From Streptomyces sp. NBC_01485 (GTDB lineage: Bacteria; Actinomycetota; Actinomycetes; Streptomycetales; Streptomycetaceae), in assembly GCF_036227125.1 (NCBI RefSeq), contig NZ_CP109435.1:6324001-6388000 (forward strand): a DNA stretch of 64,000 bases. Reading direction: 5' to 3'. Both the position numbers and the translations under genes were made by a program. Positions 32,118 to 41,254 of the stretch are shown in pieces. The notes below the pieces were generated by a model. That model saw only the letters and a program-made list of their open reading frames with translations. It did no database searches and was not told the DNA's origin. Numbering within the stretch: position 1 is the first letter of the stretch; every line of letters starts with the position of its first letter.

Positions 32118-34480
32118 TACTGGCAGGCCTCGCAGGACTCGGGGTTCTCAAGGGAGCAGGCGACGGCGTCTTCGTCGGCCGTGGCCTGCGCGGGGATCGG
32201 GGTCTGCGCCTGGGCGGCGCGGGCGATGCGGGTCGCCGGGCGCGAGCGCAGGTAGTACGTCGTCTTCAGGCCCGACTTCCAGGCGTACGAGTACATCGAG
32301 GAGAGCTTGCCGATGGTCGGCGTCTCCAGGAACAGGTTCAGGGACTGCGCCTGGTCCAGGTACGGGGTGCGGGCGGCGGCCATGTCGATCAGGCCGCGCT
32401 GCGGGATCTCCCACGCCGTGCGGTACAGGGCGCGGACCTCGGCCGGGATCCAGGCGAACTCCTGGACCGAGCCGCTGGAGTCGCGCAGCGCCTCACGGGT
32501 GCGCGCGTCCCACACGCCGAGGTCCTTGAGCTCCTGCACCAGGTACGAGTTGACCTGGAGGAACTCGCCGGACAGCGTCTCGCGCTTGAACAGGTTGGAC
32601 ACCTGCGGCTCGATGCACTCGTACACGCCCGCGATGGAAGCGATGGTGGCGGTGGGCGCGATGGCCAGCAGCAGCGAGTTGCGCAGGCCGGTCGCCGCGA
32701 TCCGCTCGCGCAGCGCCGCCCAGCGCTCCGGCCAGGTGAACTCGACGCCGTAGTGGTCGGGGTGCAGCACGCCCCGGGCGGTGCGGGTCTTGTCCCAGGC
32801 CGGCAGCGGGCCGCCCCGCTCGGCGAGGCCGGCGGAGGCCTCGTACGCGGCGAGCATGATGCGCTCGGCGATCCGGGTGGAGAGCGCCTTGGCCTCGGGG
32901 GAGTCGAAGGGCAGCCGCAGCTTGAAGAAGACGTCCTGGAGGCCCATCGCGCCCAGGCCCACCGGCCGCCAGCGGGCGTTGGAGCGGCCCGCCTGCTCGG
33001 TCGGGTAGAAGTTGATGTCGACGACCCGGTCGAGGAAGGTGACGGCCGTGCGGACGGTCTCGTCCAGCCGCTCCCAGTCGATGTCGCCGGTCGCCGTGTC
33101 GACGAACGCGCCCAGGTTCACCGAACCCAGGTTGCAGACCGCCGTCTCGCCGTCGTCGGTCACCTCCAGGATCTCCGTGCAGAGGTTGGAGGAGTGGACG
33201 ACGTGACCCGGCTCGGCCGTCTGGTTGGCGGTGCGGTTGGCGGCGTCCTTGAAGGTCATCCAGCCGTTGCCGGTCTGCGCGAGGGTGCGCATCATCCGGC
33301 CGTACAGGTCACGGGCGGGGATGGTCTTCTTCGCGAGCCCGTCCGCCTCGGCCTTGCGGTACGCCGCGTCGAACTCGTCGCCCCACAGGTCGACCAGTTC
33401 GGGCACGTCCGACGGCGAGAACAGCGACCACTGCTCGTCCGCGTTCACGCGGCGCATGAACTCGTCCGGGATCCAGTGCGCGAGGTTCAGGTTGTGCGTA
33501 CGGCGGGCGTCCTCACCGGTGTTGTCCCGCAGCTCCAGGAACTCCTCGATGTCGGAGTGCCAGGTCTCCAGGTAGACCGCCGCCGCGCCCTTGCGCCGCC
33601 CGCCCTGGTTCACGGCGGCGACGGAGGCGTCCAGCGTCTTCAGGAACGGCACGATGCCGTTGGAGTGCCCGTTGGTCCCGCGGATCAGCGAACCGCGGCT
33701 GCGGATGCGGGAGTACGACAGACCGATGCCGCCGGCGTGCTTGGAGAGGCGGGCGACCTGGTGGTAGCGGTCGTAGATGGAGTCCAGCTCGTCCAGCGGG
33801 GAGTCCAGCAGGTAGCAGGACGACATCTGGGGGTGCCGGGTACCGGAGTTGAAGAGCGTGGGGGAGGACGGGAGGTAGTCCAGGCGGCTCATCAGCCGGT
33901 AGAGGGCCGCGACCTCGTCCAGCGCGCGCGGGCTGTCGTCCTCGGCGAGGCCGGAGGCGACCCGCAGCAGGAAGTGCTGGGGCGTCTCGACGACCTTGCG
34001 GGTGATCGGGTGCCGCAGCAGGTAGCGGCTGTGCAGGGTGCGCAGGCCGAAGTAGCCGAAGCGGTCGTCGGCCTGTTCGTCGATCAGCGCGTCGAGGCGC
34101 ACGGCGTGGACGCGCACGAACTCGGCGGTGCGGTCCGCGATCAGGCCCTCGCGGTGGCCGACGGCGACCGAGCCGGTGAACGACGTGACGCCCTGGGAGG
34201 CGGCCTCCGCGGCGATGCCGACCGTCAGCAGCCGGGCGGCCAGCTTCGAGTAGGCGGGGTCCTCGGAGATCAGGCCGGCGGCCGCCTCCGTGGCCAGCTC
34301 GCGCAGCTCCGCCTCGTCGGCCCGGGCGGACCGGCCGCGCAGGGCCGCGGCGGCGACCCGGCCGGGGTCGGCGTCGGGCAGATCGGCGGTCAGCTCGGTC
34401 AGGGTACGCAGCAACGCGGTACCGGGACCGTCGGTCTTCAGCTCGGTGACTGAAGCCGGTTCGGCTGGCGCGATGGTCAC
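32117..34480 (-). CDS. nrdA: Class Ia ribonucleotide reductase, large (catalytic) subunit
   Basis: A 787-aa R1 protein that reduces ribonucleoside diphosphates. Visible are the nucleotide-site loops (SSCYLLDSPLDELDSIYD), the active-site region NLCTEILEVT and CNLGSVNLG, and the C-terminal redox pair in the tail ESCEACQ. The start is GTG 34480 with GAGGGAG 8 bases upstream. The open frame further upstream crosses the riboswitch and is not coding. Expression should be controlled by NrdR and by adenosylcobalamin: B12 shuts this operon so the class II enzyme is used. Confidence 0.96.
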   Translation of the reverse strand: MTIAPAEPASVTELKTDGPGTALLRTLTELTADLPDADPGRVAAAALRGRSARADEAELRELATEAAAGLISEDPAYSKLAARLLTVGIAAEAASQGVTSFTGSVAVGHREGLIADRTAEFVRVHAVRLDALIDEQADDRFGYFGLRTLHSRYLLRHPITRKVVETPQHFLLRVASGLAEDDSPRALDEVAALYRLMSRLDYLPSSPTLFNSGTRHPQMSSCYLLDSPLDELDSIYDRYHQVARLSKHAGGIGLSYSRIRSRGSLIRGTNGHSNGIVPFLKTLDASVAAVNQGGRRKGAAAVYLETWHSDIEEFLELRDNTGEDARRTHNLNLAHWIPDEFMRRVNADEQWSLFSPSDVPELVDLWGDEFDAAYRKAEADGLAKKTIPARDLYGRMMRTLAQTGNGWMTFKDAANRTANQTAEPGHVVHSSNLCTEILEVTDDGETAVCNLGSVNLGAFVDTATGDIDWERLDETVRTAVTFLDRVVDINFYPTEQAGRSNARWRPVGLGAMGLQDVFFKLRLPFDSPEAKALSTRIAERIMLAAYEASAGLAERGGPLPAWDKTRTARGVLHPDHYGVEFTWPERWAALRERIAATGLRNSLLLAIAPTATIASIAGVYECIEPQVSNLFKRETLSGEFLQVNSYLVQELKDLGVWDARTREALRDSSGSVQEFAWIPAEVRALYRTAWEIPQRGLIDMAAARTPYLDQAQSLNLFLETPTIGKLSSMYSYAWKSGLKTTYYLRSRPATRIARAAQAQTPIPAQATADEDAVACSLENPESCEACQ

Positions 34481-34599
34481 GTGGGGCTCTCCCTCGCTCG
34501 GCGGTGGGCCTGGCGGAGGGCAGGGGGCAGCACACGAGCGCACGGGGCGTCGCGTCCACCGGCCCGCTCCACGAGGCCCGGACGTCAGGGCACCCGGAC

Positions 34600-34735
34600 C
34601 TGCTGGACCGGGAGCGCTGTCGGCAGGTCCTCGGACTGGCCATGCGTGCGCAAATACAGAGGTACGCACGCGAGTACACCGTTGCGGGACAGTTCCGGAT
34701 TCGCACCGGATTCCCCTGCGGCGACAGCGAGCACG
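34600..34735 (-). promoter_or_regulatory. Adenosylcobalamin riboswitch in the nrdA leader
   Basis: Read on the minus strand, the conserved cobalamin core is present at 34677-34721 (GGGAATCCGGTGCGAATCC, then CTGTCCCGCAACGGT). The 3' part GCCAGTCCGAGGACCTGCC (B12-box region) lies near 34620-34641. It precedes nrdA by about 120 bases. A B12 riboswitch repressing nrdABS is established in S. coelicolor, and the sequence here fits. The exact outer boundaries are estimated. Confidence 0.93.
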
Positions 34736-34782
34736 AGCATACATCTTGTGTTCACCCGTCATGCCACCCCCAGATGTTGTGT
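34736..34782 (-). promoter_or_regulatory. Tandem NrdR boxes at the nrdA promoter
   Basis: Two 16-base elements read on the minus strand, ACACAACATCTGGGGG (34782-34767) and ACACAAGATGTATGCT (34751-34736). Their starts are 31 bases apart (three helical turns), the spacing known for NrdR operators. NrdR represses ribonucleotide reductase genes when dATP/ATP is bound. They lie just upstream of the riboswitch, so the nrdA promoter overlaps them. Confidence 0.85.
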
Positions 34783-34856
34783 CGCGCCGACTTCAGAGCG
34801 TGTCGGAGCGTCAACTCATGGGTACGACCGCGGGCTATGGCGCGGGCTACGACCGC

Positions 34857-34887
34857 GGGCCGCCGGAGGTCCTGCCGCCGGCGGCCC
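34857..34887 (-). terminator. Terminator after mctP
   Basis: A perfect 10-bp stem (GGGCCGCCGG / CCGGCGGCCC) with an 11-base loop, 25 bases after the mctP stop. It separates that transcript from the nrdA promoter region. No T-run. Confidence 0.75.
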
Positions 34888-34911
34888 GCAGTCGGTCGCG
34901 GTGTCGGCCGT

Positions 34912-36540
34912 CTAGTGAGCGGACCCGGCCGTCGCCGGGGGAAGCTCCACCTGGACGCCCTTGTCGCCGGCGTCCGCCGTGTAGTCCTCCGGGCGGGTCT
35001 CGTCGACGCCCTCCGGGGCCTTCGCCGCCTTCAGGACGAAGGTGAGGACCACGGTGACGACGACGTTGAGGACGAACGCCGTCAGGCCGATGTAGCCGAT
35101 CTCACCGATGCCCGGGATCTCCTTCGCCGAGCCGCCGAAGTGCTTCTGGGTCGGGGAGGCGACGCCGTACGCGGCGAACGTGCCGTAGATCATGCCGACC
35201 GCCCAGCCGGCGAGCAGGGCCCAGCGGTGGAACCAGCGAGTGAAGAGGCCGCCGACCAGGGCCGGGAAGGTCTGCAGGATCCAGATGCCGCCCAGGAGCT
35301 GGAAGTTGATGGCGACCGTCTTGTCCATGGTGAGGACGAAGGCCAGGGCTCCCACCTTCACCAGCAGCGAGACCAGCTTGGAGACCTTGGTCTCCTGCGC
35401 GGGCGTCGCGTCCGGCCTGATGAAGTCCTTGTAGATGTTCCGGGTGAAGAGGTTCGCGGCCGCGATCGACATGATGGCGGCCGGGACGAGCGCGCCGATG
35501 CCGATCGCCGCGAACGCCACGCCCGCGAACCAGTCCGGGAACATGTCCTCGAAGAGCTGCGGGATCGCCAGTTGCCCGTTGGTGACCTTGACCCCGGCCG
35601 CGATCGCCATGAAGCCCAGCAGCGCGAGCAGACCCAGCATCAGGGAGTACAGCGGCAGGATCGTGGTGTTGCGGCGGATCACCTCACGGCTGCGGGAGGA
35701 CAGCGTCGCCGTGATGGAGTGCGGGTACATGAACAGCGCGAGCGCCGAGCCGAGCGCGAGCGTCGCGTACGTCCACTGGCCGGGTTCCGCCGGGGCCAGC
35801 GCGCCGCGCGGCTTGCCGGTGGCCGGGTTGGTCCGGCTGTACGCCTCGCTCGCCTTGGCGAAGATGTCGTCGAAGCCGCCCAGCTTGATCGGGATGTAGA
35901 TGATCGCCACCACGATGACGATGTAGATCAGCGTGTCCTTCACGAACGCGATCAGCGCGGGGGCCCGCAGACCCGAGGAGTAGGTGTAGGCCGCCAGCAC
36001 GCCGAACGCGATCAGCAGCGGCAGGTCCTTCACGAACCAGTGGGTGTCCTCGCCGCCGCCGACGCCCATCACGTCGAGCACGGCCTGGATGCCGACCAGT
36101 TGGAGCGCGATGTACGGCATCGTCGCCAGGATGCCGGTGACGGCGACCGCCAGCGACAGTCCCTTCGAGCCGAACCGGCCGCGCACGAAGTCAGAGGTCG
36201 TCACATAGCCGTGCTTGTGGGACACCGACCACAGGCGGGGCAGGAACAGGAAGATCAGCGGGTAGACGAGGATCGTGTAGGGCACGGCGAAGAAGCCGGC
36301 CGCGCCCGCCGCGTAGATCGCCGCCGGCACGGCGACGAAGGTGTACGCCGTGTACAGGTCGCCGCCGAGCAGGAACCAGGTGACCCAGGTGCCGAACGAC
36401 CGGCCGCCCAGGCCCCATTCGTCGAGACTGTTCTCGTTCTCGGCCCTGCGCCAGCGCGCGGCCAGGAAGCCCATCGCCGTGACGGCCAGGAAGAAGAAGA
36501 CGAAGACGGCGAGCGCCACGCCGTTCACACCGTCGTTCAC
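34912..36540 (-). CDS. mctP: Monocarboxylate uptake permease (sodium:solute symporter family, MctP-like)
   Basis: A 542-aa membrane protein with about 13 hydrophobic helices, typical of the SSS family: GLGGRSFGTWVTWFLLGGDLYTAYTFV near the N-terminus, YPHSITATLSSRS and AIGIGALVPAAIMSIAAANLFTRNIY in the core. The MctP group imports lactate, pyruvate, acetate and similar acids, and travels with a small DUF3311 partner, as here. The start overlaps the DUF3311 stop by 4 bases (36537-36540). A terminator follows. The exact substrate is inferred from the family. Confidence 0.85.
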   Translation of the reverse strand: MNDGVNGVALAVFVFFFLAVTAMGFLAARWRRAENENSLDEWGLGGRSFGTWVTWFLLGGDLYTAYTFVAVPAAIYAAGAAGFFAVPYTILVYPLIFLFLPRLWSVSHKHGYVTTSDFVRGRFGSKGLSLAVAVTGILATMPYIALQLVGIQAVLDVMGVGGGEDTHWFVKDLPLLIAFGVLAAYTYSSGLRAPALIAFVKDTLIYIVIVVAIIYIPIKLGGFDDIFAKASEAYSRTNPATGKPRGALAPAEPGQWTYATLALGSALALFMYPHSITATLSSRSREVIRRNTTILPLYSLMLGLLALLGFMAIAAGVKVTNGQLAIPQLFEDMFPDWFAGVAFAAIGIGALVPAAIMSIAAANLFTRNIYKDFIRPDATPAQETKVSKLVSLLVKVGALAFVLTMDKTVAINFQLLGGIWILQTFPALVGGLFTRWFHRWALLAGWAVGMIYGTFAAYGVASPTQKHFGGSAKEIPGIGEIGYIGLTAFVLNVVVTVVLTFVLKAAKAPEGVDETRPEDYTADAGDKGVQVELPPATAGSAH

Positions 36541-36806
36541 TTCGACGCACCCCCGCCCTGGGCCCTGCGGGCACGCTGACCGCGCTGGTCACGCTGCCAC
36601 AGCTTGTACGCGATCATCGTCAGCGCGGTCGAGATCAGCACCCAGAGCATCTGGTACCAGTAGAAGAACGGGATCCCGATGAACGCCGGATCCGCCTTCG
36701 CGTACGAACCCACCCACAGCATCGCCACGAAGGGCGCGATCAGACAGAGGGCGATGACGACGCGCGTCGGCGTCACCACCGGTTCCCTCGTTTCCTCGTC
36801 GGACAT
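36537..36806 (-). CDS. DUF3311 small membrane protein, symporter partner
   Basis: An 89-aa protein with two hydrophobic helices (VVIALCLIAPFVAMLWVGSYA; PFFYWYQMLWVLISTALTMIAY) separated by a short loop, and a basic tail. DUF3311 proteins accompany MctP-type permeases and probably help their assembly. The start ATG 36806 is chosen for the upstream GGGACGGAG. The ATGA overlap with mctP couples translation. Confidence 0.88.
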   Translation of the reverse strand: MSDEETREPVVTPTRVVIALCLIAPFVAMLWVGSYAKADPAFIGIPFFYWYQMLWVLISTALTMIAYKLWQRDQRGQRARRAQGGGASK

Positions 36807-36878
36807 CGGCGGCTCCGTCCCCTCACTCTGGTCGCCTTGATCACAGATGTAATGCGCAGGCAATGTAAGTGACGGGTA

Positions 36879-36930
36879 AGCCGAGCGGAAGACCCTCCAC
36901 GGACTCTCTACCCGGACTCGCCGCTCGGCT
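36879..36930 (-). terminator. Stem-loop after dasR
   Basis: AGCCGAGCGG and CCGCTCGGCT form a 10-bp perfect stem with a 32-base loop, starting 23 bases after the dasR stop. It likely ends the dasR transcript before the symporter promoter. Confidence 0.6.
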
Positions 36931-36952
36931 CCACTCGGCTTCCGCCCGGCCT

Positions 36953-37717
36953 CTACTCGGTGGGCCGCTTCAGCCTGGCCACGAACTTGTACCGGTCCCC
37001 CCGGTAGACCGACCGCACCCACTCCACCGGCCCGCCGTCCTTGTCCAGCGAGTGGCGGGACAGCATGAGCATCGGCAGGCCCACGTCGGTGCCCAGGAGG
37101 CCCGCCTCGCGCGGGGTGGCCAGCGAGGTCTCGATGGTCTCCTCGGCCTCGGCGAGCCGGACGTCGTAGACCTCGGCGAGGGCGGTGTAGAGGGACGTGT
37201 ACTTGACCAGGGAGCGGCGCAGGGCCGGGAAGCGCTTCGCGCTGAGGTGGGTCGTCTCGATCGCCATCGGCTCGCCGTTGGCCATGCGCAGCCGCTCGAT
37301 GCGCAGCACGCGTCCGCCGGCCGTGATGCCGAGCAGCCCGGCGAGCCGGTCGTCGGCGGTGATGTAGCCGACGTCCAGGAGCTGCGAGGTCGGCTCCAGG
37401 CCCTGGGCGCGCATGTCCTCGGTGTACGAGGTGAGCTGGAGCGCCTGGGACACCTTCGGCTTGGCGACGAAGGTGCCCTTGCCCTGGATGCGTTCGAGGC
37501 GGCCCTCGACGACGAGTTCCTGGAGGGCCTGCCGGACGGTCGTGCGCGAGGTGTCGAACTCGGTCGCCAGGGTGCGCTCCGGCGGGACCGGGGTGCCCGG
37601 CGACTGGGTCTCCGTCATCTCGAGCAGATGCTTCTTCAAGCGGTAGTACTTGGGCACACGCGCGGTACGGACGGGTGCCCCACCCTCGTTCTCCGCACTG
37701 CTGACGTCGGTGCTCAT
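36953..37717 (-). CDS. dasR: GntR/HutC-family regulator DasR
   Basis: A 254-aa repressor. The winged helix-turn-helix is at about 23-90 (YYRLKKHLLEMTE; TLATEFDTSRTTVRQALQELVVEGRLERIQGKGTFV). The UTRA effector domain follows (GRVLRIERLRMANGEPMAIETTHL). DasR is the global N-acetylglucosamine regulator of Streptomyces. Glucosamine-6-phosphate releases it from dre operators, linking chitin use to development and antibiotics. It is divergent from dasABC; dre sites lie in the shared region and upstream of nagB. Assignment rests on gene context plus sequence. Confidence 0.95.
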   Translation of the reverse strand: MSTDVSSAENEGGAPVRTARVPKYYRLKKHLLEMTETQSPGTPVPPERTLATEFDTSRTTVRQALQELVVEGRLERIQGKGTFVAKPKVSQALQLTSYTEDMRAQGLEPTSQLLDVGYITADDRLAGLLGITAGGRVLRIERLRMANGEPMAIETTHLSAKRFPALRRSLVKYTSLYTALAEVYDVRLAEAEETIETSLATPREAGLLGTDVGLPMLMLSRHSLDKDGGPVEWVRSVYRGDRYKFVARLKRPTE

Positions 37718-37782
37718 GGCCCGCCTTCCCGGCTCCGGACGAGGTTCACGTCGTGATCCTTCTGTATACCGCCGCCACGTCT

Positions 37783-37798
37783 TCTGGTCTAGTCCATG
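37783..37798. promoter_or_regulatory. DasR operator (dre) near dasR
   Basis: TCTGGTCTAGTCCATG is an imperfect palindrome matching the dre consensus (ACTGGTCTAGACCACT). It lies 66 bases before the dasR start and suggests autoregulation. A half-site (AGTGGTCTAG) follows at 37805-37814. Confidence 0.75.
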
Positions 37799-37952
37799 GC
37801 GGCGAGTGGTCTAGCGGGAGAGGTTACTCCGCAGTCGCTGATTTCGACGCCTTCTTACTTAAAGGTTCCTGCATATGTAGGTCCCATAACGGCTGGTGGG
37901 AGGGTATTCGGCCACCCTTGACAGGTCTGGTGGTCTGAGCCAAGCTCTGCGC

Positions 37953-37968
37953 ACTGGTCTACACCATT
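37953..37968. promoter_or_regulatory. DasR operator (dre) of dasA
   Basis: ACTGGTCTACACCATT, a near-perfect 16-base dre, lies 79 bases before the dasA start. It is placed to repress the dasABC promoter in the 329-base dasR-dasA intergenic region. Confidence 0.9.
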
Positions 37969-38046
37969 GGTCCAGGTTCAAGGTCCAGGCCCAGGTTCAG
38001 GTCCCGGTCCGTGGGCGGGGGGTGTGGCATCCCTGAGGAGGATGGC

Positions 38047-39327
38047 GTGAAGCGCAATCTCATAGCCGCGATCGGTATCGCGGGCATGATGGTCTCCGTC
38101 GCGGCGTGCGGGGGCGGCAGCGGCAGCGGGGACTCGAAGGGCACCGACGCCAAGGAGCTGACCGTCTGGCTCACCGTCGACGCCCAGAACAACTGGCCCG
38201 AACTGGTGAAGGCGGCCGACGCGGCGGTCCAGAAGGCCCACCCGGGCGTCAAGATCACCCACGAGTACTACGGCTGGCCGGACAAGAACACCAAGCTCGA
38301 CGCGGTCCTCGCCACCGACAAGGCCCCCGACGTCGTCGAGATGGGCAACACCGAGATGCTCGGCTACATGGTCAAGGGCGCCTTCGCTCCCCTGGACACC
38401 ACGAAGTTCGACAACTCCGCCGCCTGGCTCGACGGCCTCAAGGCGTCCGTGACGTACGACGGCAAGACCTACGGCGTCCCGTACTACGCCGGCGGCCGCG
38501 TCGCCAACTGGCGCAAGGACCTCTTCGCCTCGGCGGGCGTCAAGTCCACCCCGAAGACGTACGCGGAGCTGACCGCCGCCCTGGACAAGGTCCAGAAGAA
38601 GGAGGGCGACAAGTTCTCCGCCTGGTACCAGCCCACCCGCGACTGGTACGCGGCCATGTCCTTCGTCTACGACGCGGGCGGCTCCATCGCCAAGGAGGAC
38701 GGCGGCGAGTGGAAGGCGAACCTCTCCTCGCCCGAGTCCCTCAAGGGCCTCACCGACTTCAAGAACATCGTCGACACGTACATGCACGGCGACAGGACCA
38801 AGGACGAGTCCGACCGTTACATCGTCTACGGCCAGGGCAAGTCCGGCATGATCTTCGCCCCCGCCTGGGAGGGCGCGACCGCCGCGGCGAAGGAGAACGA
38901 CAAGACCGGCAAGCTCGCCGGCAACGTCGAGAACTTCGTGATGCCCGGCCCGTCCGGCAAGAACCTCCCCGTCTTCCTGGGCGGCTCCGACCTCGCCGTT
39001 CCGGTCAAGTCGAAGGCGCAGGCGCTCGCCGCCGAGTGGATCAACGCGTTCACCGGCCCCGCCGGCCAGAAGGGCCTGATGGCCAAGGGCAACCTGCCCA
39101 ACAACAAGACCGACCTCGCGACCCTCAAGAACGACCCGAAGACGGTCGTCCCGGCGACCGCCGCCGAGTCCAACTGGTTCGTCCCGATGGCCCCCGGCTG
39201 GGGCCAGGTCGAGAAGGCCCAGGTCCTGCAGACCATGCTGCAGAACATCGGCACCGGCAAGCAGACGGTCGAGGCCGCCGCGAAGGAAGCGGACGCCGCG
39301 ATCGACAAGGTCATCAACAACAAGTGA
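38047..39327 (+). CDS. dasA: N,N'-diacetylchitobiose ABC transporter, solute-binding lipoprotein
   Basis: A 426-aa extracellular binding protein. The signal sequence ends in a lipobox (SVAAC, Cys21), followed by a GGGSGSG linker. The fold is the family 1 sugar-binding type (LTVWLTVDAQNNWPELVKA; WYAAMSFVYDAGG). DasA captures chitobiose from chitin for the DasBC permease; the ATPase is the shared MsiK encoded elsewhere. The start GTG 38047 is set by GAGGAGG 6 bases upstream. A dre operator lies upstream. Absence of an ATPase gene in the operon is normal for this system. Confidence 0.94.
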   Translation: MKRNLIAAIGIAGMMVSVAACGGGSGSGDSKGTDAKELTVWLTVDAQNNWPELVKAADAAVQKAHPGVKITHEYYGWPDKNTKLDAVLATDKAPDVVEMGNTEMLGYMVKGAFAPLDTTKFDNSAAWLDGLKASVTYDGKTYGVPYYAGGRVANWRKDLFASAGVKSTPKTYAELTAALDKVQKKEGDKFSAWYQPTRDWYAAMSFVYDAGGSIAKEDGGEWKANLSSPESLKGLTDFKNIVDTYMHGDRTKDESDRYIVYGQGKSGMIFAPAWEGATAAAKENDKTGKLAGNVENFVMPGPSGKNLPVFLGGSDLAVPVKSKAQALAAEWINAFTGPAGQKGLMAKGNLPNNKTDLATLKNDPKTVVPATAAESNWFVPMAPGWGQVEKAQVLQTMLQNIGTGKQTVEAAAKEADAAIDKVINNK

Positions 39328-39333
39328 CCTGAC

Positions 39334-39365
39334 GGCGGCGGCCGGCACCTTGGCCGGGCGCCGCC
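39334..39365 (+). terminator. Intercistronic stem-loop between dasA and dasB
   Basis: GGCGGCGGCCGG and CCGGGCGCCGCC pair over 12 positions with one mismatch and an 8-base loop, 6 bases after the dasA stop. Such structures let the binding protein be made in excess of the permease, by attenuation or mRNA protection. Confidence 0.6.
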
Positions 39366-39402
39366 TCTCGAACGACCCGAGGGACCGCTGAGGAGCGCGC
39401 GG

Positions 39403-40395
39403 ATGAGTGCCGCAGACACGACCACCCCTGCCAAGGTGCCGCCCGCGCGGCCGGCACCGCCACCGTCCGCCCCGCCGGGACCGGCGCCGGCGCCGGCGAG
39501 AAGACGCTCGTCCGCCGCCACCCCCTGGCTGCTCCTGGCTCCCTGCCTGCTGGTGCTCGCCCTGGTGATGGGCTATCCGCTGATCAGGCTGGTCACCCTC
39601 GCCTTCCAGAAGTTCGGGCAGTCCCAGCTCTGGGGCTTCCAGCCGGCCGAGTCGGTCGGGTTCGACAACTTCGCGGGCGTGCTGGGCGACGGCGAGTTCT
39701 GGCAGGTCGTCGTCCGCACGATCGTCTTCGCGGCGGGCTGCGTGATCGTCACGATGGTCGCCGGCATGCTGATCGCGCTGCTGCTCCAGCGGGTCTCCGG
39801 CTGGGTGAAGACCCTCGTCAACATCGCGCTGGTGGCCAGTTGGGGCATGCCGGTCATCGTCGCCACCACCGTCTTCAAGTGGCTGTTCGACGCCGACTAC
39901 GGCATCCTCAACGCGGTCCTCAGCAAGCTGCCGGGCGTCGAGCTGATCGGCCACAACTGGTTCGCGAGCGGACCGCAGGGGCTCGCGGTGATCATGCTCC
40001 TGGTCGTCTGGGGCGCGGTCCCCTTCGTGGTCATCACCCTCAGCGCCGGCCTCACCCAGGTGCCGGCCGAACTGGAGGAGGCCGCCCGCCTCGACGGCGC
40101 GGGTGCCTGGGGCGTCTTCCGGTACGTCACCCTGCCCATCCTCAAGCCGATCATCGTGATGCTCACGACGCTGTCGGTCATCTGGGACATGGGCGTCTTC
40201 CCGCAGGTCTTCGTCATGCGGGGCGGACACCCGGAAGCCGAGTTCCAGCTCCTGACGACGTACTCCTACGACCGCGCGTTCGTCGTCAACGACTACGGAC
40301 AGGGCTCGGCGATCGCCCTGATCACCGTGTTGCTGCTGCTCGGGGTGGTCGCCGTCTACATGCGCCAGATGCTGAAGATCGGGGAAGTCGAATGA
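39403..40395 (+). CDS. dasB: Chitobiose ABC transporter permease DasB
   Basis: A 330-aa inner-membrane permease with six helices after a Pro/Ala-rich cytoplasmic N-terminus (about 45 residues). The permease-ATPase contact (EAA) motif reads ELEEAARLDGAGAWGVFRYVTLPIL. It is the MalF-type half of the importer fed by DasA. The stop overlaps the dasC start (ATGA 40392-40395). The N-terminal low-complexity segment (PPARPAPPPSAPPGPAPAPA) is unusual but does not affect the helices. Confidence 0.94.
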   Translation: MSAADTTTPAKVPPARPAPPPSAPPGPAPAPARRRSSAATPWLLLAPCLLVLALVMGYPLIRLVTLAFQKFGQSQLWGFQPAESVGFDNFAGVLGDGEFWQVVVRTIVFAAGCVIVTMVAGMLIALLLQRVSGWVKTLVNIALVASWGMPVIVATTVFKWLFDADYGILNAVLSKLPGVELIGHNWFASGPQGLAVIMLLVVWGAVPFVVITLSAGLTQVPAELEEAARLDGAGAWGVFRYVTLPILKPIIVMLTTLSVIWDMGVFPQVFVMRGGHPEAEFQLLTTYSYDRAFVVNDYGQGSAIALITVLLLLGVVAVYMRQMLKIGEVE

Positions 40396-41246
40396 GCGGC
40401 ATGAGCGGCATGAGTGCGGTGACCGCGCCCAGGAGGTCGCGGCTCGGCTGGAACCTCCTCGGCCTCCTCGTCTTCGCCGTCGCCGGCTTCCCCGTCTACT
40501 GGATGCTGAACACGGCGTTCAAGCCGGCGAAGGACGCGATCGACCCGGACCCGAGTCTGCTGCCGACCGGATTCACCCTCGCCAACTTCCGCCGCGCGCT
40601 GGACATCGCCGACTTCTGGGGCCCGGTCGGACGGAGCCTGATCGTCTCCCTCGCGGTCGTCGCGATCGGCGTCGTCGTCGGCATGCTGGCCGCCCTCGCC
40701 ATCTCCCGGTTCGCCTTCCGGGGCCGCAAGGTCGTGATCGTCGGCATCCTGGCCGTCCAGATGGTCCCGCTCGTCGCCATGATCATCCCGGTCTTCCTGC
40801 TGCTGAACGACCTGGACCAGTACGACAAGCTCTCCGGCCTGATCATCACGTACCTGACCTTCATCCTCCCCTTCACGGTGTGGACGCTGCGCGGCTTCAT
40901 CGTCAACATCCCGAAGGAACTGGAGGAGGCCGCGATGGTCGACGGCTGCTCCCGCACCGGCGCCTTCGTCCGGGTCGTCTTCCCGCTCCTGGCCCCCGGC
41001 ATGGTCGCCACCTCGGTCTACGGCTTCATCCAGGCCTGGAACGAGTACCTGTACGCCCTGATGCTGCTCAGCCAGAAGAACCAGACCGCGACCGTCTGGC
41101 TCGGCAACTTCACCACCAAGCACGGCACCGAGTACGCCCCGATGATGGCCGGCGCCACGATGATGGCCCTGCCGATCGTCGCCCTCTTCCTCCTCGTCCA
41201 GCGCAAGATGGCCGCGGGGCTGACCGCGGGCGCCGTGAAGGGATAA
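40392..41246 (+). CDS. dasC: Chitobiose ABC transporter permease DasC
   Basis: A 284-aa MalG-type permease: six helices and the EAA loop ELEEAAMVDGCSRTGAFVRVVFPLL. It pairs with DasB. The start is the ATG inside the dasB stop. An MSGMSGMS beginning offers alternative starts 12 and 21 bases later, made by a short GCATGAGCG repeat. The glucosaminidase gene follows after 8 bases, so the four genes form one operon. Confidence 0.94.
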   Translation: MSGMSGMSAVTAPRRSRLGWNLLGLLVFAVAGFPVYWMLNTAFKPAKDAIDPDPSLLPTGFTLANFRRALDIADFWGPVGRSLIVSLAVVAIGVVVGMLAALAISRFAFRGRKVVIVGILAVQMVPLVAMIIPVFLLLNDLDQYDKLSGLIITYLTFILPFTVWTLRGFIVNIPKELEEAAMVDGCSRTGAFVRVVFPLLAPGMVATSVYGFIQAWNEYLYALMLLSQKNQTATVWLGNFTTKHGTEYAPMMAGATMMALPIVALFLLVQRKMAAGLTAGAVKG

Positions 41247-41254
41247 CGCCCCCG

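Noticed and set aside
37978..40230. 750-codon minus-strand frame across dasA-dasB
   Set aside because: Mirror of strong dasA/dasB genes; His/Asp/Arg-rich shadow without motifs.
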